From an uncultured Erysipelotrichaceae bacterium (lineage in GTDB: Bacteria; Bacillota_I; Bacilli_A; RFN20; CAG-826), in contig CADBDO010000007.1 in NCBI GenBank assembly GCA_902793515.1, positions 1 to 18,265 of the forward strand: DNA of 18,265 nucleotides, read 5' to 3'. Shown here piece by piece: positions 7,453 through 14,118 of this stretch. The notes beneath the pieces were generated by a model, which saw only the letters and a list, made by a program, of their open reading frames with translations, was not told the DNA's origin and did no database searches. Numbering within the stretch: position 1 is the first letter of the stretch; each line of letters opens with the position of its first letter. Made by a program: the position numbers and the translations under genes.

Positions 7453-7491
7453 ATGATTAAAGGTGAAACCAAAGGTTTTGCCTTTTTTTGA
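7453..7491 (+). CDS. Possible 12-codon leader peptide upstream of Hsp33
   Basis: An ATG at 7453 opens a short frame, MIKGETKGFAFF, that ends at TGA 7489-7491, three bases before the Hsp33 ATG and in the same frame. The context TTGTGCTATGA around this ATG is shared with the start of the gene at 8440. The codons lie entirely over the hairpin. It has no ribosome site, so translation would depend on a leaderless start; this may be coincidence. Confidence 0.25.
   Translation: MIKGETKGFAFF
7459..7489 (+). terminator. Terminator-like hairpin between the TetR and Hsp33 genes
   Basis: A 12-bp stem (AAAGGTGAAACC with GGTTTTGCCTTT, two wobble pairs) around a three-base loop is followed by a T run. It ends the TetR transcript but abuts the Hsp33 ATG at 7495, so it may also act as an attenuator. 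Confidence 0.65.
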
Positions 7492-7494
7492 TTT

Positions 7495-8400
7495 ATGAAG
7501 AGATATAAAGATTACATGATTCGTGGCCAAGACAAAGATGGCCAAGTGAGGTTCTTCGCGATCACGACCAAGAGCCTTGTTGAGAAGAAAAGAAAAGCTC
7601 AGAATTACTCCCCTATCGCAACTGCCGCTATCGGCAGGCTTATGAGCGCTGCCCTCATGATGGGCTCGATGCTCAAAAACGAAGACGAGAGAGTCGCAAT
7701 CCAAATCAAGGGCGAAGGCCCTATGGGCGGACTTGTCGCTTCCTCTAACTGCAAAGGCACCGTCAAAGGCTACGTCGAGGACCCAACCATCGTCCTTCCG
7801 CCAAACGAATATGGCCATTTGGCTGTCGGTGATGCAATCACCCCAGGGAAGATGACCGTCATCCATTACTCGAATTTAGGTGAGCCACACGTGACCACCT
7901 TGGATTTGGTGAGCGGTGAGATCGGAGACGACCTTTCCTACTACTTTGGCCAAAGCGAGCAAACCCCATCAATCGTCGGTGTTGGCGTTTCCTTTAGGAA
8001 AGACGTCCACGTCAAAGCGGCCGGCGGTTTCATCGTCCAGCTTCTCCCTGGCGCGAAAGAAGAAGTCATTTCCCGCTTAGAGCAAAACGTCATCGCCATG
8101 AAATCCGTGAGTGAGATCCTCAAAGCCAACGACAACGATCCAGAAGCCTTAATCAAGATGGCCCTCAAGGGTTTTGATTATGAGGTCGACGGAACCTTAG
8201 ACGTCAAATTCCACTGCGGCTGCTCCAAAAAGAAGAGCCGCAAGATACTTTCTTCATTGACCCTCCATGACCTCGAAGCCATCAAAAAAGAAGGCAAGGG
8301 AACATCTGTTTCATGCGGGTTTTGCGGGAGAAATTACGATTTTTCACCTGAAGAAGTCGCTCAAATTGCCGAAGAGAAGCTTAATAAGCTCATGAAATAA
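7495..8400 (+). CDS. hslO: Hsp33 redox-regulated chaperone
   Basis: This 301-residue protein matches Hsp33, the cytoplasmic holdase activated by oxidative unfolding. The N-terminus (KDYMIRGQDKDGQVRFFAITTKSLV) aligns with the family start, followed by the conserved AAIGRLMSAALMMGSMLK, IQIKGEGPMGGLVAS and GEIGDDLSYYFGQSEQTPS segments. The C-terminal zinc switch is complete: Cys241 and Cys243 (HCGCS) and Cys274 and Cys277 (SCGFCG). Disulfide formation there releases zinc and turns on chaperone activity (family knowledge), which fits an anaerobe facing oxygen. The start has no ribosome site; a T-run hairpin and a short in-frame upstream frame lie directly before it, and an extended -10 like TGCTATGAT occurs at 7449-7457. 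The next gene begins 39 bases downstream. Confidence 0.95.
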   Translation: MKRYKDYMIRGQDKDGQVRFFAITTKSLVEKKRKAQNYSPIATAAIGRLMSAALMMGSMLKNEDERVAIQIKGEGPMGGLVASSNCKGTVKGYVEDPTIVLPPNEYGHLAVGDAITPGKMTVIHYSNLGEPHVTTLDLVSGEIGDDLSYYFGQSEQTPSIVGVGVSFRKDVHVKAAGGFIVQLLPGAKEEVISRLEQNVIAMKSVSEILKANDNDPEALIKMALKGFDYEVDGTLDVKFHCGCSKKKSRKILSSLTLHDLEAIKKEGKGTSVSCGFCGRNYDFSPEEVAQIAEEKLNKLMK

Positions 8401-8419
8401 AAACTTCCTATCTCAGGAA

Positions 8420-8434
8420 AAGTATTTAATACTT
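8420..8434. repeat. Perfect 15-base palindrome upstream of the 8440 gene
   Basis: AAGTATT and AATACTT flank a single T. The palindrome includes a TTTAAT -10-like box (8425-8430) whose predicted start is about 3 bases before the ATG at 8440, so it could be an operator overlying a promoter. Confidence 0.4.
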
Positions 8435-8439
8435 GTGCT

Positions 8440-9219
8440 ATGAATATCCCATACGAATGGATTGATGCCTCGAGCAAATCCCCGGGCTTAATGGAATTCA
8501 GACCTTCCTCAGAAAGAGGCCTTCGTTTTTCCATGAACCCAAAGCGCATGGCCTCGATGATTGCCCATAGCAACACCAGAAGCCAGACCGACTTCTACGT
8601 CCAGCCAGCGAAGAACGGACTCAATATCGTTTTCGGCGAAGGCGGAGCGATGATTCTCCTTTCCATCAGCGACACCGACATGTCGATCAACTTCTTCCAC
8701 AATGGCAAATTCACTGGAAGATCGGTTGTTTTCCCAAATGGCAAAAGAGCCTACTGCATGGATGGCAACGCTAAGGTCAAAAGATGGAAGGAACCAGTCA
8801 TCCTTTCCTATACAAGCCCAGTGATGAAGATGCACTTCTTCCCAAGAAGCTCAATCGAGCTCATCAAAGAGACCCCTACCACCATCACATATCGTTCCTT
8901 AGAGCCTGTCGACAAAATCTATCTTGAGGCTTTTATGGGTGAAGCCGAAATGGCCATCCGCTTCAGAGACAAAACAGGAAAAGACGAATTCATCGTTAAC
9001 AACGAAAGCAAAAACGGCAGGGAGTTTTTGACGATCAGAGATCTCTCAAACATGAATGCCGGTTATTTCGAATATAGGCCAATCGAGCACACCTTATCCT
9101 TCTTTGACAAACAATCAGGATTCATCCTCGAAACGAGAGGACACATGAAACTGACCCGCGTCGATATGACCACCAAGGCGGAAACCGTTACCGACCTTGG
9201 CAACCTCTTGGAGTTATAA
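8440..9219 (+). CDS. Soluble protein of unknown function, 259 aa
   Basis: No signal peptide or membrane helix is visible, so it is probably cytoplasmic. The sequence alternates hydrophobic and polar residues as in beta-rich proteins, for example GLNIVFGEGGAMILLSISD and GFILETRGHMKLTRVDM, with several short basic stretches such as NGKRAYCMD and KVKRWKEP. I do not recognise a domain. It has no Shine-Dalgarno site before the ATG, and a TTTAAT box ends nine bases upstream, so a nearly leaderless start is likely. Its stop is two bases before the ATG of the Nudix hydrolase, so the two are almost certainly co-translated; a role linked to nucleotide or nucleotide-sugar metabolism is an inference from that alone. 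Hsp33 lies 39 bases upstream on the same strand. Confidence 0.8.
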   Translation: MNIPYEWIDASSKSPGLMEFRPSSERGLRFSMNPKRMASMIAHSNTRSQTDFYVQPAKNGLNIVFGEGGAMILLSISDTDMSINFFHNGKFTGRSVVFPNGKRAYCMDGNAKVKRWKEPVILSYTSPVMKMHFFPRSSIELIKETPTTITYRSLEPVDKIYLEAFMGEAEMAIRFRDKTGKDEFIVNNESKNGREFLTIRDLSNMNAGYFEYRPIEHTLSFFDKQSGFILETRGHMKLTRVDMTTKAETVTDLGNLLEL

Positions 9220-9221
9220 CC

Positions 9222-9827
9222 ATGGAGTGGAAAGTCAAAAAAGTTGTTCAAGAGACTTCCCACTCTTTTTTGAATTTCGTCACGCTCACCTATGACGTTA
9301 CGAAAATCGATGGGACGCATTACGACTACGAATACTTCATGGCAACCCGCCATGACAAAGACCATATCCTTCCTTTGACCAAGGATTATTCAAGGCCTGA
9401 TGGAGTTACCATTCCTCTCTACTACGTAGATGAGGAAGGAAAGGTTTCCATCCTTCTTACTTCCCAGTTTAGACCTGCTGTCGGAAGAAGGGTCACATCC
9501 ATTCCTGCTGGTCTTCTTGATGAAGGCGATACCGATATCAAGGAAGCAGCGAAAAGAGAGGCTCTCGAAGAAGCGGGAGCGATCATCACCGACTTAGAGG
9601 TGCTAGCCCCTAACGGCACCACATCTTCCGGGCTTAGCGATGAGACTAATGCGGTCGTCCTAGGAAGAATCGTTTCGTTTAAAGAAAAGAACCTCGAGGC
9701 TTTTGAGGATATCGACTCGAGGCTCTATAGTCTTGATGAGGTTAAGGAGATGCTTAAGGACGATAAGTATTTCTTCGCCTTAAACGTCAGGCTGATGCTT
9801 CTTTATCTCCTTGAGAGATTCAAATAA
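9222..9827 (+). CDS. Nudix hydrolase, ADP-ribose pyrophosphatase-like
   Basis: This 201-residue cytoplasmic enzyme carries a Nudix box at residues 97-120: IPAGLLDEGDTDIKEAAKRE followed by ALEEAGA. The catalytic REALEEAG core (Arg112, Glu113, Glu116, Glu117) is intact. The box has one extra residue between the first Gly and the Arg compared with the G-x5-E-x7-RE consensus, and Asp stands where the first Glu is usual. Upstream SILLTSQFRPAVGRRV and downstream GTTSSGLSDE resemble the QYR and SPGFSDE segments of ADP-sugar pyrophosphatases (family knowledge), so cleavage of ADP-ribose or a related nucleotide sugar is likely. It starts two bases after the 8440 gene. Its TAA abuts the stop codon of the convergent cyclophilin with no gap, and no clear hairpin separates them. 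Confidence 0.88.
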   Translation: MEWKVKKVVQETSHSFLNFVTLTYDVTKIDGTHYDYEYFMATRHDKDHILPLTKDYSRPDGVTIPLYYVDEEGKVSILLTSQFRPAVGRRVTSIPAGLLDEGDTDIKEAAKREALEEAGAIITDLEVLAPNGTTSSGLSDETNAVVLGRIVSFKEKNLEAFEDIDSRLYSLDEVKEMLKDDKYFFALNVRLMLLYLLERFK

Positions 9828-10331
9828 TTACTTAATCTTCTCGAATTCTGGCTCTGGTTCCTCAACGGACAGAGCTTTTTCGATTACGACCTTGTTGAGA
9901 GGCCTATCTTGGAATCCGGTTTTGACGGAGGCAATCTTGTCAACGACATCCATGCCTTCGACGACGTGTCCGAATGCGGCGTATTGGCCATCAAGGAAAA
10001 GGTCGTCTTTGTCGCAGATGAAAAACTGGGAACCTGCGCTGTTAGGATTCATAGCGCGGGCCATTGAGATGACGCCTCTCTTGTGAGAGAGCTCATTTTT
10101 CACGCCGTTAGAGCGGAATTCGCCTTTGATGGAATATCCTGGGCCACCGGTGCCATTGCCTAAAGGGCAACCACCCTGAATCATGAAGCCTTTGATGATG
10201 CGATGGAAAGTTAAGCCATCGTAGTAACCTTTGTTGACCAAAGAAACGAAGTTTGCGGAGCTAATTGGGGCGTTCTTGTAATCGAGCTCGATTTTGATTT
10301 CGCCCATGTTCGCGATTTTGAGAATAACCAT
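9828..10331 (-). CDS. Cyclophilin-type peptidyl-prolyl cis-trans isomerase
   Basis: This 167-residue enzyme speeds cis-trans isomerisation of Xaa-Pro bonds during folding. Cyclophilin motifs in order: NFVSLVNKGYYDGLTFHRIIKGFMIQGG with the catalytic Arg in FHR, GTGGPGYSIKGEF, KRGVISMARAMNPNSAGSQFFI, and FGHVVEGMDVVDKI. There is no signal peptide, so it is a cytoplasmic form; the acidic tail EEPEPEFEKIK is a small lineage-specific addition. The start at 10331 is chosen because AAGGAG lies six bases upstream and the family N-terminus fits, although the frame is open further upstream. A TATAAT -10 box is at 10362-10357. It is convergent with the Nudix gene and divergent from the membrane protein at 10408. 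Confidence 0.95.
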   Translation of the reverse strand: MVILKIANMGEIKIELDYKNAPISSANFVSLVNKGYYDGLTFHRIIKGFMIQGGCPLGNGTGGPGYSIKGEFRSNGVKNELSHKRGVISMARAMNPNSAGSQFFICDKDDLFLDGQYAAFGHVVEGMDVVDKIASVKTGFQDRPLNKVVIEKALSVEEPEPEFEKIK

Positions 10332-10356
10332 ATTAATCTCCTTCTTGGGTTCATTA

Positions 10357-10362
10357 ATTATA
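10357..10362 (-). promoter_or_regulatory. -10 box of the cyclophilin gene
   Basis: A perfect TATAAT reads 10362 to 10357 on the minus strand, placing transcript start near 10350, seven bases ahead of the ribosome site. No convincing -35 box is seen. Confidence 0.4.
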
Positions 10363-10371
10363 CTTCGAGAG

Positions 10372-10398
10372 TTGCCAAATGGTTTTATTTCTTTTAAT
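10372..10398 (+). promoter_or_regulatory. Possible promoter of the 10408 gene
   Basis: TTGCCA (10372-10377) and TTTAAT (10393-10398) are 15 bases apart. The predicted start (about 10405) is 3 bases before the ATG, so the mRNA would be nearly leaderless. Confidence 0.3.
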
Positions 10399-10407
10399 GT
10401 TTTCATT

Positions 10408-10902
10408 ATGAAAAAACCTTTAGACGATCTTACCAAAGCAAAACTCATTTATAGCGGAGAGCTCTTCCTCTTCGCGATTGCCGCTGCCGTCATCGCAACC
10501 CTCACCCTCACCGGTGTCATCGGCATGAGCGACACCAAAGTAACCTGGTTCACCTGGATTACCCTTATCGGCGGAACCATCCTTATCGGAAACACCATCT
10601 GGTTCTTCGCTTCCAAAAAGAAAAGGGCGAAAGGCTCGATGCTCGACACTGTCCTTCTCATCCCTGTCCCATGCGCGATGATCCCGATCGACATCATCCA
10701 CCTCGTTAACGGAGCGATCCCAAATGAGGATTACAAATTCATCATCTCCGCTGCTCTCTTCTATGTGACCGCGATCTATGTCGTTGAAGGCATCTATCAC
10801 TGGTTCAACCCTCTCCCACTTCTAGTCGAAGCCGCTAAGGAAGAGGATGAGAAAAAAGAAGAAAACCCTGGCAAATCCCATTCGGATCCTGACTTTGAGT
10901 AA
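10408..10902 (+). CDS. Four-helix membrane protein with acidic tail, function unknown
   Basis: From the ATG at 10408 (MKKPLDDLTKAKL) the protein has 164 residues. Four hydrophobic segments lie at about 14-38, 45-68, 79-101 and 111-132, with a basic loop KKKRAKG between helices 2 and 3. It ends in a charged cytoplasmic-type tail (EAAKEEDEKKEENPGKSHSDPDFE region). I do not recognise the family. The frame is open further upstream, but that stretch overlaps the divergent cyclophilin start and is not hydrophobic in a matching way, so the later ATG is preferred. There is no ribosome site before it. A strong terminator follows, so it is a one-gene unit, convergent with rubrerythrin. Confidence 0.8.
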   Translation: MKKPLDDLTKAKLIYSGELFLFAIAAAVIATLTLTGVIGMSDTKVTWFTWITLIGGTILIGNTIWFFASKKKRAKGSMLDTVLLIPVPCAMIPIDIIHLVNGAIPNEDYKFIISAALFYVTAIYVVEGIYHWFNPLPLLVEAAKEEDEKKEENPGKSHSDPDFE

Positions 10903-10906
10903 AGAA

Positions 10907-10938
10907 AAAGACCGGCAAATCACCGGTCTTTCTTTTTT
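10907..10938. terminator. Bidirectional terminator between the 10408 and rubrerythrin genes
   Basis: A 9-bp perfect stem AAAGACCGG / CCGGTCTTT with a seven-base loop lies between two convergent stops. A T run follows on the plus strand, and TTTTTCTTT follows on the minus strand. Confidence 0.85.
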
Positions 10939-10947
10939 TAGCTAAGA

Positions 10948-11487
10948 TTAATAGTTCTTGGCTTCGAGTTCGAAGTAGGACTGTGGATGCATGCAGACTG
11001 GGCAGATTTTTGGAGCCATCTTTCCGATGACGATGTGTCCGCAGTTGCGGCATTTCCAAACGGCGACGTCCTTGGCGACATAGACGACTCCGCCTTTGAC
11101 GTTCTCTAAGAGTTTCCTATATCTCTCTTCGTGGTGCTTTTCGATGGCGCCGACCATTCTGAATTTGGCAGCGATCTCTTTGAAGCCTTCTTCGTCGGCG
11201 ATCTTAGCGAAGGACTCGTACATGTCGGTCCATTCGTAGTTCTCACCGTTGGCGGCTGCCTCTAAGTTAGAGGCGGTGTCTTTGATCTCTCCGCCTTCAA
11301 GATATTTGAACCAGAGTTTGGCGTGCTCTTTCTCATTTTCGGCTGTCTCAAGGAAGATAGCGGCGATCTGCTCATATCCTTCCTTCTTGGCTTTTGATGC
11401 GAAGTAGGTGTACTTGTTGCGGGCTTGGGATTCGCCAGCAAAAGCTTCCATCAAACATTTTTCGGTCTTTGATCCTTTTAATTCCAT
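10948..11487 (-). CDS. rbr: Rubrerythrin
   Basis: This 179-residue non-haem iron protein reduces hydrogen peroxide in anaerobes, taking electrons from rubredoxin or NAD(P)H-linked partners (family knowledge). The ferritin-like four-helix part (1-135) holds the diiron ligands: Glu19 in AGES, the ExxH pair Glu52/His55 in NEKEHA, and Glu116/His119 in EKHHEERY. The C-terminal rubredoxin-like domain has its four iron-binding Cys: 146 and 149 (CRNCG) and 162 and 165 (CPVCMHP). The length is typical. The start at 11487 is set by AAGGAG ten bases upstream; the frame is open further upstream but without support. It is transcribed alone from a good promoter that overlaps the upstream gene's terminator. 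Together with Hsp33 it points to an oxygen-sensitive organism with peroxide defence. Confidence 0.96.
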   Translation of the reverse strand: MELKGSKTEKCLMEAFAGESQARNKYTYFASKAKKEGYEQIAAIFLETAENEKEHAKLWFKYLEGGEIKDTASNLEAAANGENYEWTDMYESFAKIADEEGFKEIAAKFRMVGAIEKHHEERYRKLLENVKGGVVYVAKDVAVWKCRNCGHIVIGKMAPKICPVCMHPQSYFELEAKNY

Positions 11488-11511
11488 AAATATGTGGCTC
11501 CTTATGAATCC

Positions 11512-11540
11512 ATTATATCTATAAAAAGAAAAAGCGTTAA
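11512..11540 (-). promoter_or_regulatory. Promoter of the rubrerythrin gene
   Basis: TTAACG (11540-11535) and a perfect TATAAT (11517-11512) are 17 bases apart on the minus strand. Transcript start is predicted near 11505, two bases before the ribosome site. The -35 lies inside the terminator hairpin of the upstream gene. Confidence 0.55.
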
Positions 11541-11550
11541 CCAAACGCTT
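11521..11550 (-). terminator. Terminator of the 12181 membrane-protein gene
   Basis: A 7-bp stem (11532-11538 with 11544-11550) around a five-base loop overlaps the stop codon of the upstream gene and is followed on the minus strand by TTTCTTTTTAT. Confidence 0.75.
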
Positions 11551-12181
11551 AGTTTTCTTTCAAAACGGGGGTCTTCTTCCACCTACTTAACTCAACGATG
11601 CCAAATGTTGAGATCAGGATCGGCAAGGAGAAGGAGACGAGCTCGATGTAATCCTCAAGCTCTAAAGAAGATAGATCCTCATACACGAAGAAGATGGTTA
11701 GGCAAAGGCAAGAAATGATGATGCTCGTGATGATGCCAGCAAGGGTTGATGGCCACCACATCGATGGCTTATCGGCGGTTTTAGCGGCGAAGAAGAGAGC
11801 GCATGGGATGATCTCGATGAGAATCGTGCCGAAGACCTCGAAGACGATTTCATTCGCGACAGGGTTATTGAATACGGCGTCAGGAATCATCGTTATGGCG
11901 CATATGCCTTGAATAAGAACGCCAACCCAAGCGATGAGGAAGGCTAAGGAGAAGTATTTCCTTTCTCTTACCTCTTCGTGGTTCTTCCAGATGGCGACGA
12001 TGAAGAAGATGAGGCCTAGCGAAGCGAGTATCTCAATACCTCTAAAGAGATAGACATACCATTCCCCGCCGGTAATCGCCGTGTAGACGATAAGAAAAAC
12101 GGAGAGGGCGATGTTGGCGAAGTCATATATCTCAAAACCCCAGGTCTTGAATTCAAAGGGTTTTCTCTCTTCTTTTTCCAT
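11549..12181 (-). CDS. Six-helix membrane protein, function unknown
   Basis: From the ATG at 12181 (MEKEERKPFEFKTWGFEIYDF) the protein has 210 residues with about six hydrophobic helices and a charged loop WKNHEEVRERKYF after the second. An acidic segment (EDLSSLELEDYIEL) precedes the last helix. I do not recognise the family. A start at TTG 12217 in the same frame is possible but would put the codon in the -35 region of a good promoter, so the ATG is preferred. There is no ribosome site: a TATAAT box ends eight bases before the ATG, so the mRNA is predicted to be leaderless. It lies 45 bases behind the ABC permease and may be partly co-transcribed with it. Confidence 0.82.
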   Translation of the reverse strand: MEKEERKPFEFKTWGFEIYDFANIALSVFLIVYTAITGGEWYVYLFRGIEILASLGLIFFIVAIWKNHEEVRERKYFSLAFLIAWVGVLIQGICAITMIPDAVFNNPVANEIVFEVFGTILIEIIPCALFFAAKTADKPSMWWPSTLAGIITSIIISCLCLTIFFVYEDLSSLELEDYIELVSFSLPILISTFGIVELSRWKKTPVLKEN

Positions 12182-12188
12182 AGAAGAG

Positions 12189-12217
12189 ATTATAGAAAAA
12201 AGAGAAATGCTTCGCAA
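12189..12217 (-). promoter_or_regulatory. Promoter giving a leaderless mRNA for the 12181 gene
   Basis: On the minus strand TTGCGA (12217-12212) and a perfect TATAAT (12194-12189) are 17 bases apart. The predicted start (12182) is one base before the ATG. It lies in the 45-base gap behind the ABC permease gene. Confidence 0.5.
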
Positions 12218-12226
12218 ATCCTCTCT

Positions 12227-13024
12227 CTATTTCGCTTTTTTGCTTCTGACGATGAAGAAAGGGATATCGATGATAAGCATCAATAACAAAGCAATAAGAG
12301 CAAGGGGAAGAATGTCTTCCACCGCCCCAGAAGATTGGGCGTTGGAGATGAGGCCGCCCACAGACGGTTTGGAGGCCGAGGTGGCGCTAAGGACTTCACT
12401 CATGATGCAGACCTTCATGCTAAGGCCTAAGCTCTGCGCGATTGAGAGTCTTGCATATGCAAAAGCGTCTGGCCAAAGGACTTTGGTTAAAGCCATCCAT
12501 GAGCGTCTTCCTCCATCAAGGTCTAGCGACGCTAAAACGGAAGGATTCTCGTTCTCTAAAGCGGTTCTAAACGCCTCAAAGATAAGAGGGAAGGCGACGA
12601 TGAAGATAAGAAGGCAAGGAACGTAGGTGATCAGGTGAGCGTTCTTAGGACCATAGATGGTCGCGACGATAAGGATGACCACCGCAGCGGTTGGGATCGT
12701 CTTCATGACTCCTAAAGTCGGCTTCATGAAATGCTTGAACCACTGATGGAGTCCAGCAAGGCTGCCTAAGAGGCCTCCTAAGACGAAGGAGATGACAAAA
12801 CCAATGACGAACCTTAAGGTTGTCCATCCGATTGCGGTCCATGTCTTTGCGGCGCCTTCAAGGAAGAGAAATTCAAAAACCCTCGCGAAAGACTCGTGAG
12901 GGTAAAGGATGACCATATTGCCTTGGCTCTTTAGGATAGCGGCTACGATAGCCCAAAGGCCAAGAAGGAAAACCACGCCCGAGGCTACGAAAACGTATGG
13001 AAGGAATGGGCGGGTTTTCTTCAT
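12227..13024 (-). CDS. ABC transporter permease, SsuC/TauC type
   Basis: This 265-residue inner-membrane protein has about six helices and a binding-protein-dependent permease domain. The cytoplasmic EAA-type coupling loop is visible at about residues 160-190: LASLDLDGGRRSWMALTK followed by VLWPDAFAYARL, the G-x-x-x-x-x-x-x-x-x-LP-like element that contacts the ATPase. TLGVMKTIPTAAVVILIVATIYG and the pattern overall match permeases for sulfonate, nitrate, taurine or thiamine-precursor importers (family knowledge); the substrate is not evident. It starts 10 bases after the stop of the substrate-binding lipoprotein and has no clear ribosome site of its own, so it is translated with it. No ATPase gene is in the window; it may be encoded elsewhere. 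Confidence 0.92.
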   Translation of the reverse strand: MKKTRPFLPYVFVASGVVFLLGLWAIVAAILKSQGNMVILYPHESFARVFEFLFLEGAAKTWTAIGWTTLRFVIGFVISFVLGGLLGSLAGLHQWFKHFMKPTLGVMKTIPTAAVVILIVATIYGPKNAHLITYVPCLLIFIVAFPLIFEAFRTALENENPSVLASLDLDGGRRSWMALTKVLWPDAFAYARLSIAQSLGLSMKVCIMSEVLSATSASKPSVGGLISNAQSSGAVEDILPLALIALLLMLIIDIPFFIVRSKKAK

Positions 13025-13034
13025 GAACTAAAGA

Positions 13035-14069
13035 TTAGCTTAAGAAGCAAGATGCGTCAAAGGTGAGAGGCGCGCCAAGAGCGGCATTGAAGCCATTTGC
13101 GACAGCGGCCTTATCAGTGACATCGGAAGCAGCAAGATAAGCAAGCTTATTCTGACCGACGACTTGCTGAAGGTTGATCATGGTTGATGGGACACCGAAG
13201 CGGGCCTGGGAGTCTCCTCCTTTGTCCTCGTAGGCTTTGACGGCATCAACGGCGACGGAGGCATTGCTCTTAACGTTATCGATTCTGGTCTGGGTTTCGC
13301 TTAACCAAGTATCGATTTCGGCTTTCTTGGTCTCATAAGCGGCATTGCTGACGAAGATAGCGGCAGCTGGGACTTTGGCACCGTCATGGGCGGCAGCGAA
13401 TTCGGTCTGGATGTTATAAATAACATTGAGGGTCTTGTTCTGCTGCTTGTACTGAGCCTGGACAGCGGTTAAGACTGGTTCGGCGACGACATAGTAATCG
13501 AAGGCGTCTGGATCAGAGCCAAGAAGGTGGGTTCTGACATCGGCGACACCCTTTTCGTAAGTGATGGCGGCATCCGGATCGGTTCCATCGCCATATTCGC
13601 CCCAGTTCCATTTGTTTTTGGCAAGGTCGCGGAAGGCTTTGGAAGCGTTGCCGGTGCTGACGAAGGCGTTGACGCTTGGTTTGGAACCAGCGGTGACCGC
13701 TTCTTCTGCAGTGTGTTTGGTGGAGACGACATAGAAGGAGCCTTCGTTGATCCACTTGGCAAGCTTATAGGCTCTATTCATGTTCTTGATCATGGTGAGG
13801 CCAGAGACACCGTCAAAGACGATGGCATCATAGGAAGCGCTTGCGAAGGCACCTGGGATGACGCTTTCTGGGGTGGCGGTAGAAAGCCACTTGTCATTCT
13901 CACCCTGGTCATAGAAGGCAAGGGTTGGGGATCCGGTTGGGCTGACCCAGGTGACGGATTTGGAAGTGACTGGAGCAGAAGAAGCTTCTTTTGAAGATTC
14001 GGCTGGGGTTGTGCCACAGGAAGCAAGAAGTCCTGCAGCGATTATGATTGTGAGTAATTGTTTTTTCAT
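13035..14069 (-). CDS. ABC transporter substrate-binding lipoprotein, NMT1/SsuA-like
   Basis: The protein has 344 residues from the ATG at 14069, with lipobox LASC (Cys18) and a Ser-rich linker. The mature part has the layout of type II binding proteins of the sulfonate/nitrate/thiamine-precursor group: SVTWVSPTGSPTLAFYDQ near the start, SYDAIVFDGVSG, then FYVVSTKHT and FDYYVVAEPVLTA in the second lobe. It captures a small solute outside the membrane for the permease encoded next. The ligand is unknown. The start is set by GGAGG 10 bases upstream; an upstream start in the same frame would include promoter elements. Its TATAAT -10 box has no good -35, but a TGTGA-N6-TCACA site is centred about 41.5 bases before the transcript start, so a Crp/Fnr protein probably activates it. 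Confidence 0.9.
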   Translation of the reverse strand: MKKQLLTIIIAAGLLASCGTTPAESSKEASSAPVTSKSVTWVSPTGSPTLAFYDQGENDKWLSTATPESVIPGAFASASYDAIVFDGVSGLTMIKNMNRAYKLAKWINEGSFYVVSTKHTAEEAVTAGSKPSVNAFVSTGNASKAFRDLAKNKWNWGEYGDGTDPDAAITYEKGVADVRTHLLGSDPDAFDYYVVAEPVLTAVQAQYKQQNKTLNVIYNIQTEFAAAHDGAKVPAAAIFVSNAAYETKKAEIDTWLSETQTRIDNVKSNASVAVDAVKAYEDKGGDSQARFGVPSTMINLQQVVGQNKLAYLAASDVTDKAAVANGFNAALGAPLTFDASCFLS

Positions 14070-14091
14070 AGTTGGATATCCTCCAGTGGCA

Positions 14092-14097
14092 ATTATA
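14092..14097 (-). promoter_or_regulatory. -10 box of the ABC binding-protein operon
   Basis: A perfect TATAAT reads 14097 to 14092 on the minus strand. Transcript start is predicted at about 14085, leaving a 16-base leader that holds the GGAGG ribosome site. There is no good -35, as expected for an activator-dependent promoter. Confidence 0.6.
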
Positions 14098-14109
14098 TGC
14101 GCCCACATG

Positions 14110-14115
14110 TATGAT
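14110..14115 (+). promoter_or_regulatory. -10 box of the Crp/Fnr gene
   Basis: TATGAT ends 11 bases before the ATG, with only a weak TGGCAA -35 at 14087-14092, 17 bases upstream. The predicted start (about 14122) leaves a five-base leader without a ribosome site. Confidence 0.45.
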
Positions 14116-14118
14116 TAA

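Noticed and set aside
7489..7491. Read-through of TGA to extend Hsp33 at its N-terminus (UGA recoded as Trp)
   Set aside because: TGA acts as the stop of the peptidase gene in an ATGA overlap, all recognised Trp codons are TGG, and the extension has no match to Hsp33.
7420..7866. Minus-strand open frame of 148 codons opposite Hsp33
   Set aside because: It covers conserved Hsp33 coding sequence and the leader, with no ribosome site or domain.
13527..13994. Plus-strand open frame of 155 codons opposite the substrate-binding lipoprotein
   Set aside because: It is a shadow of the coding strand. The minus frame has a lipobox, ribosome site and family pattern.
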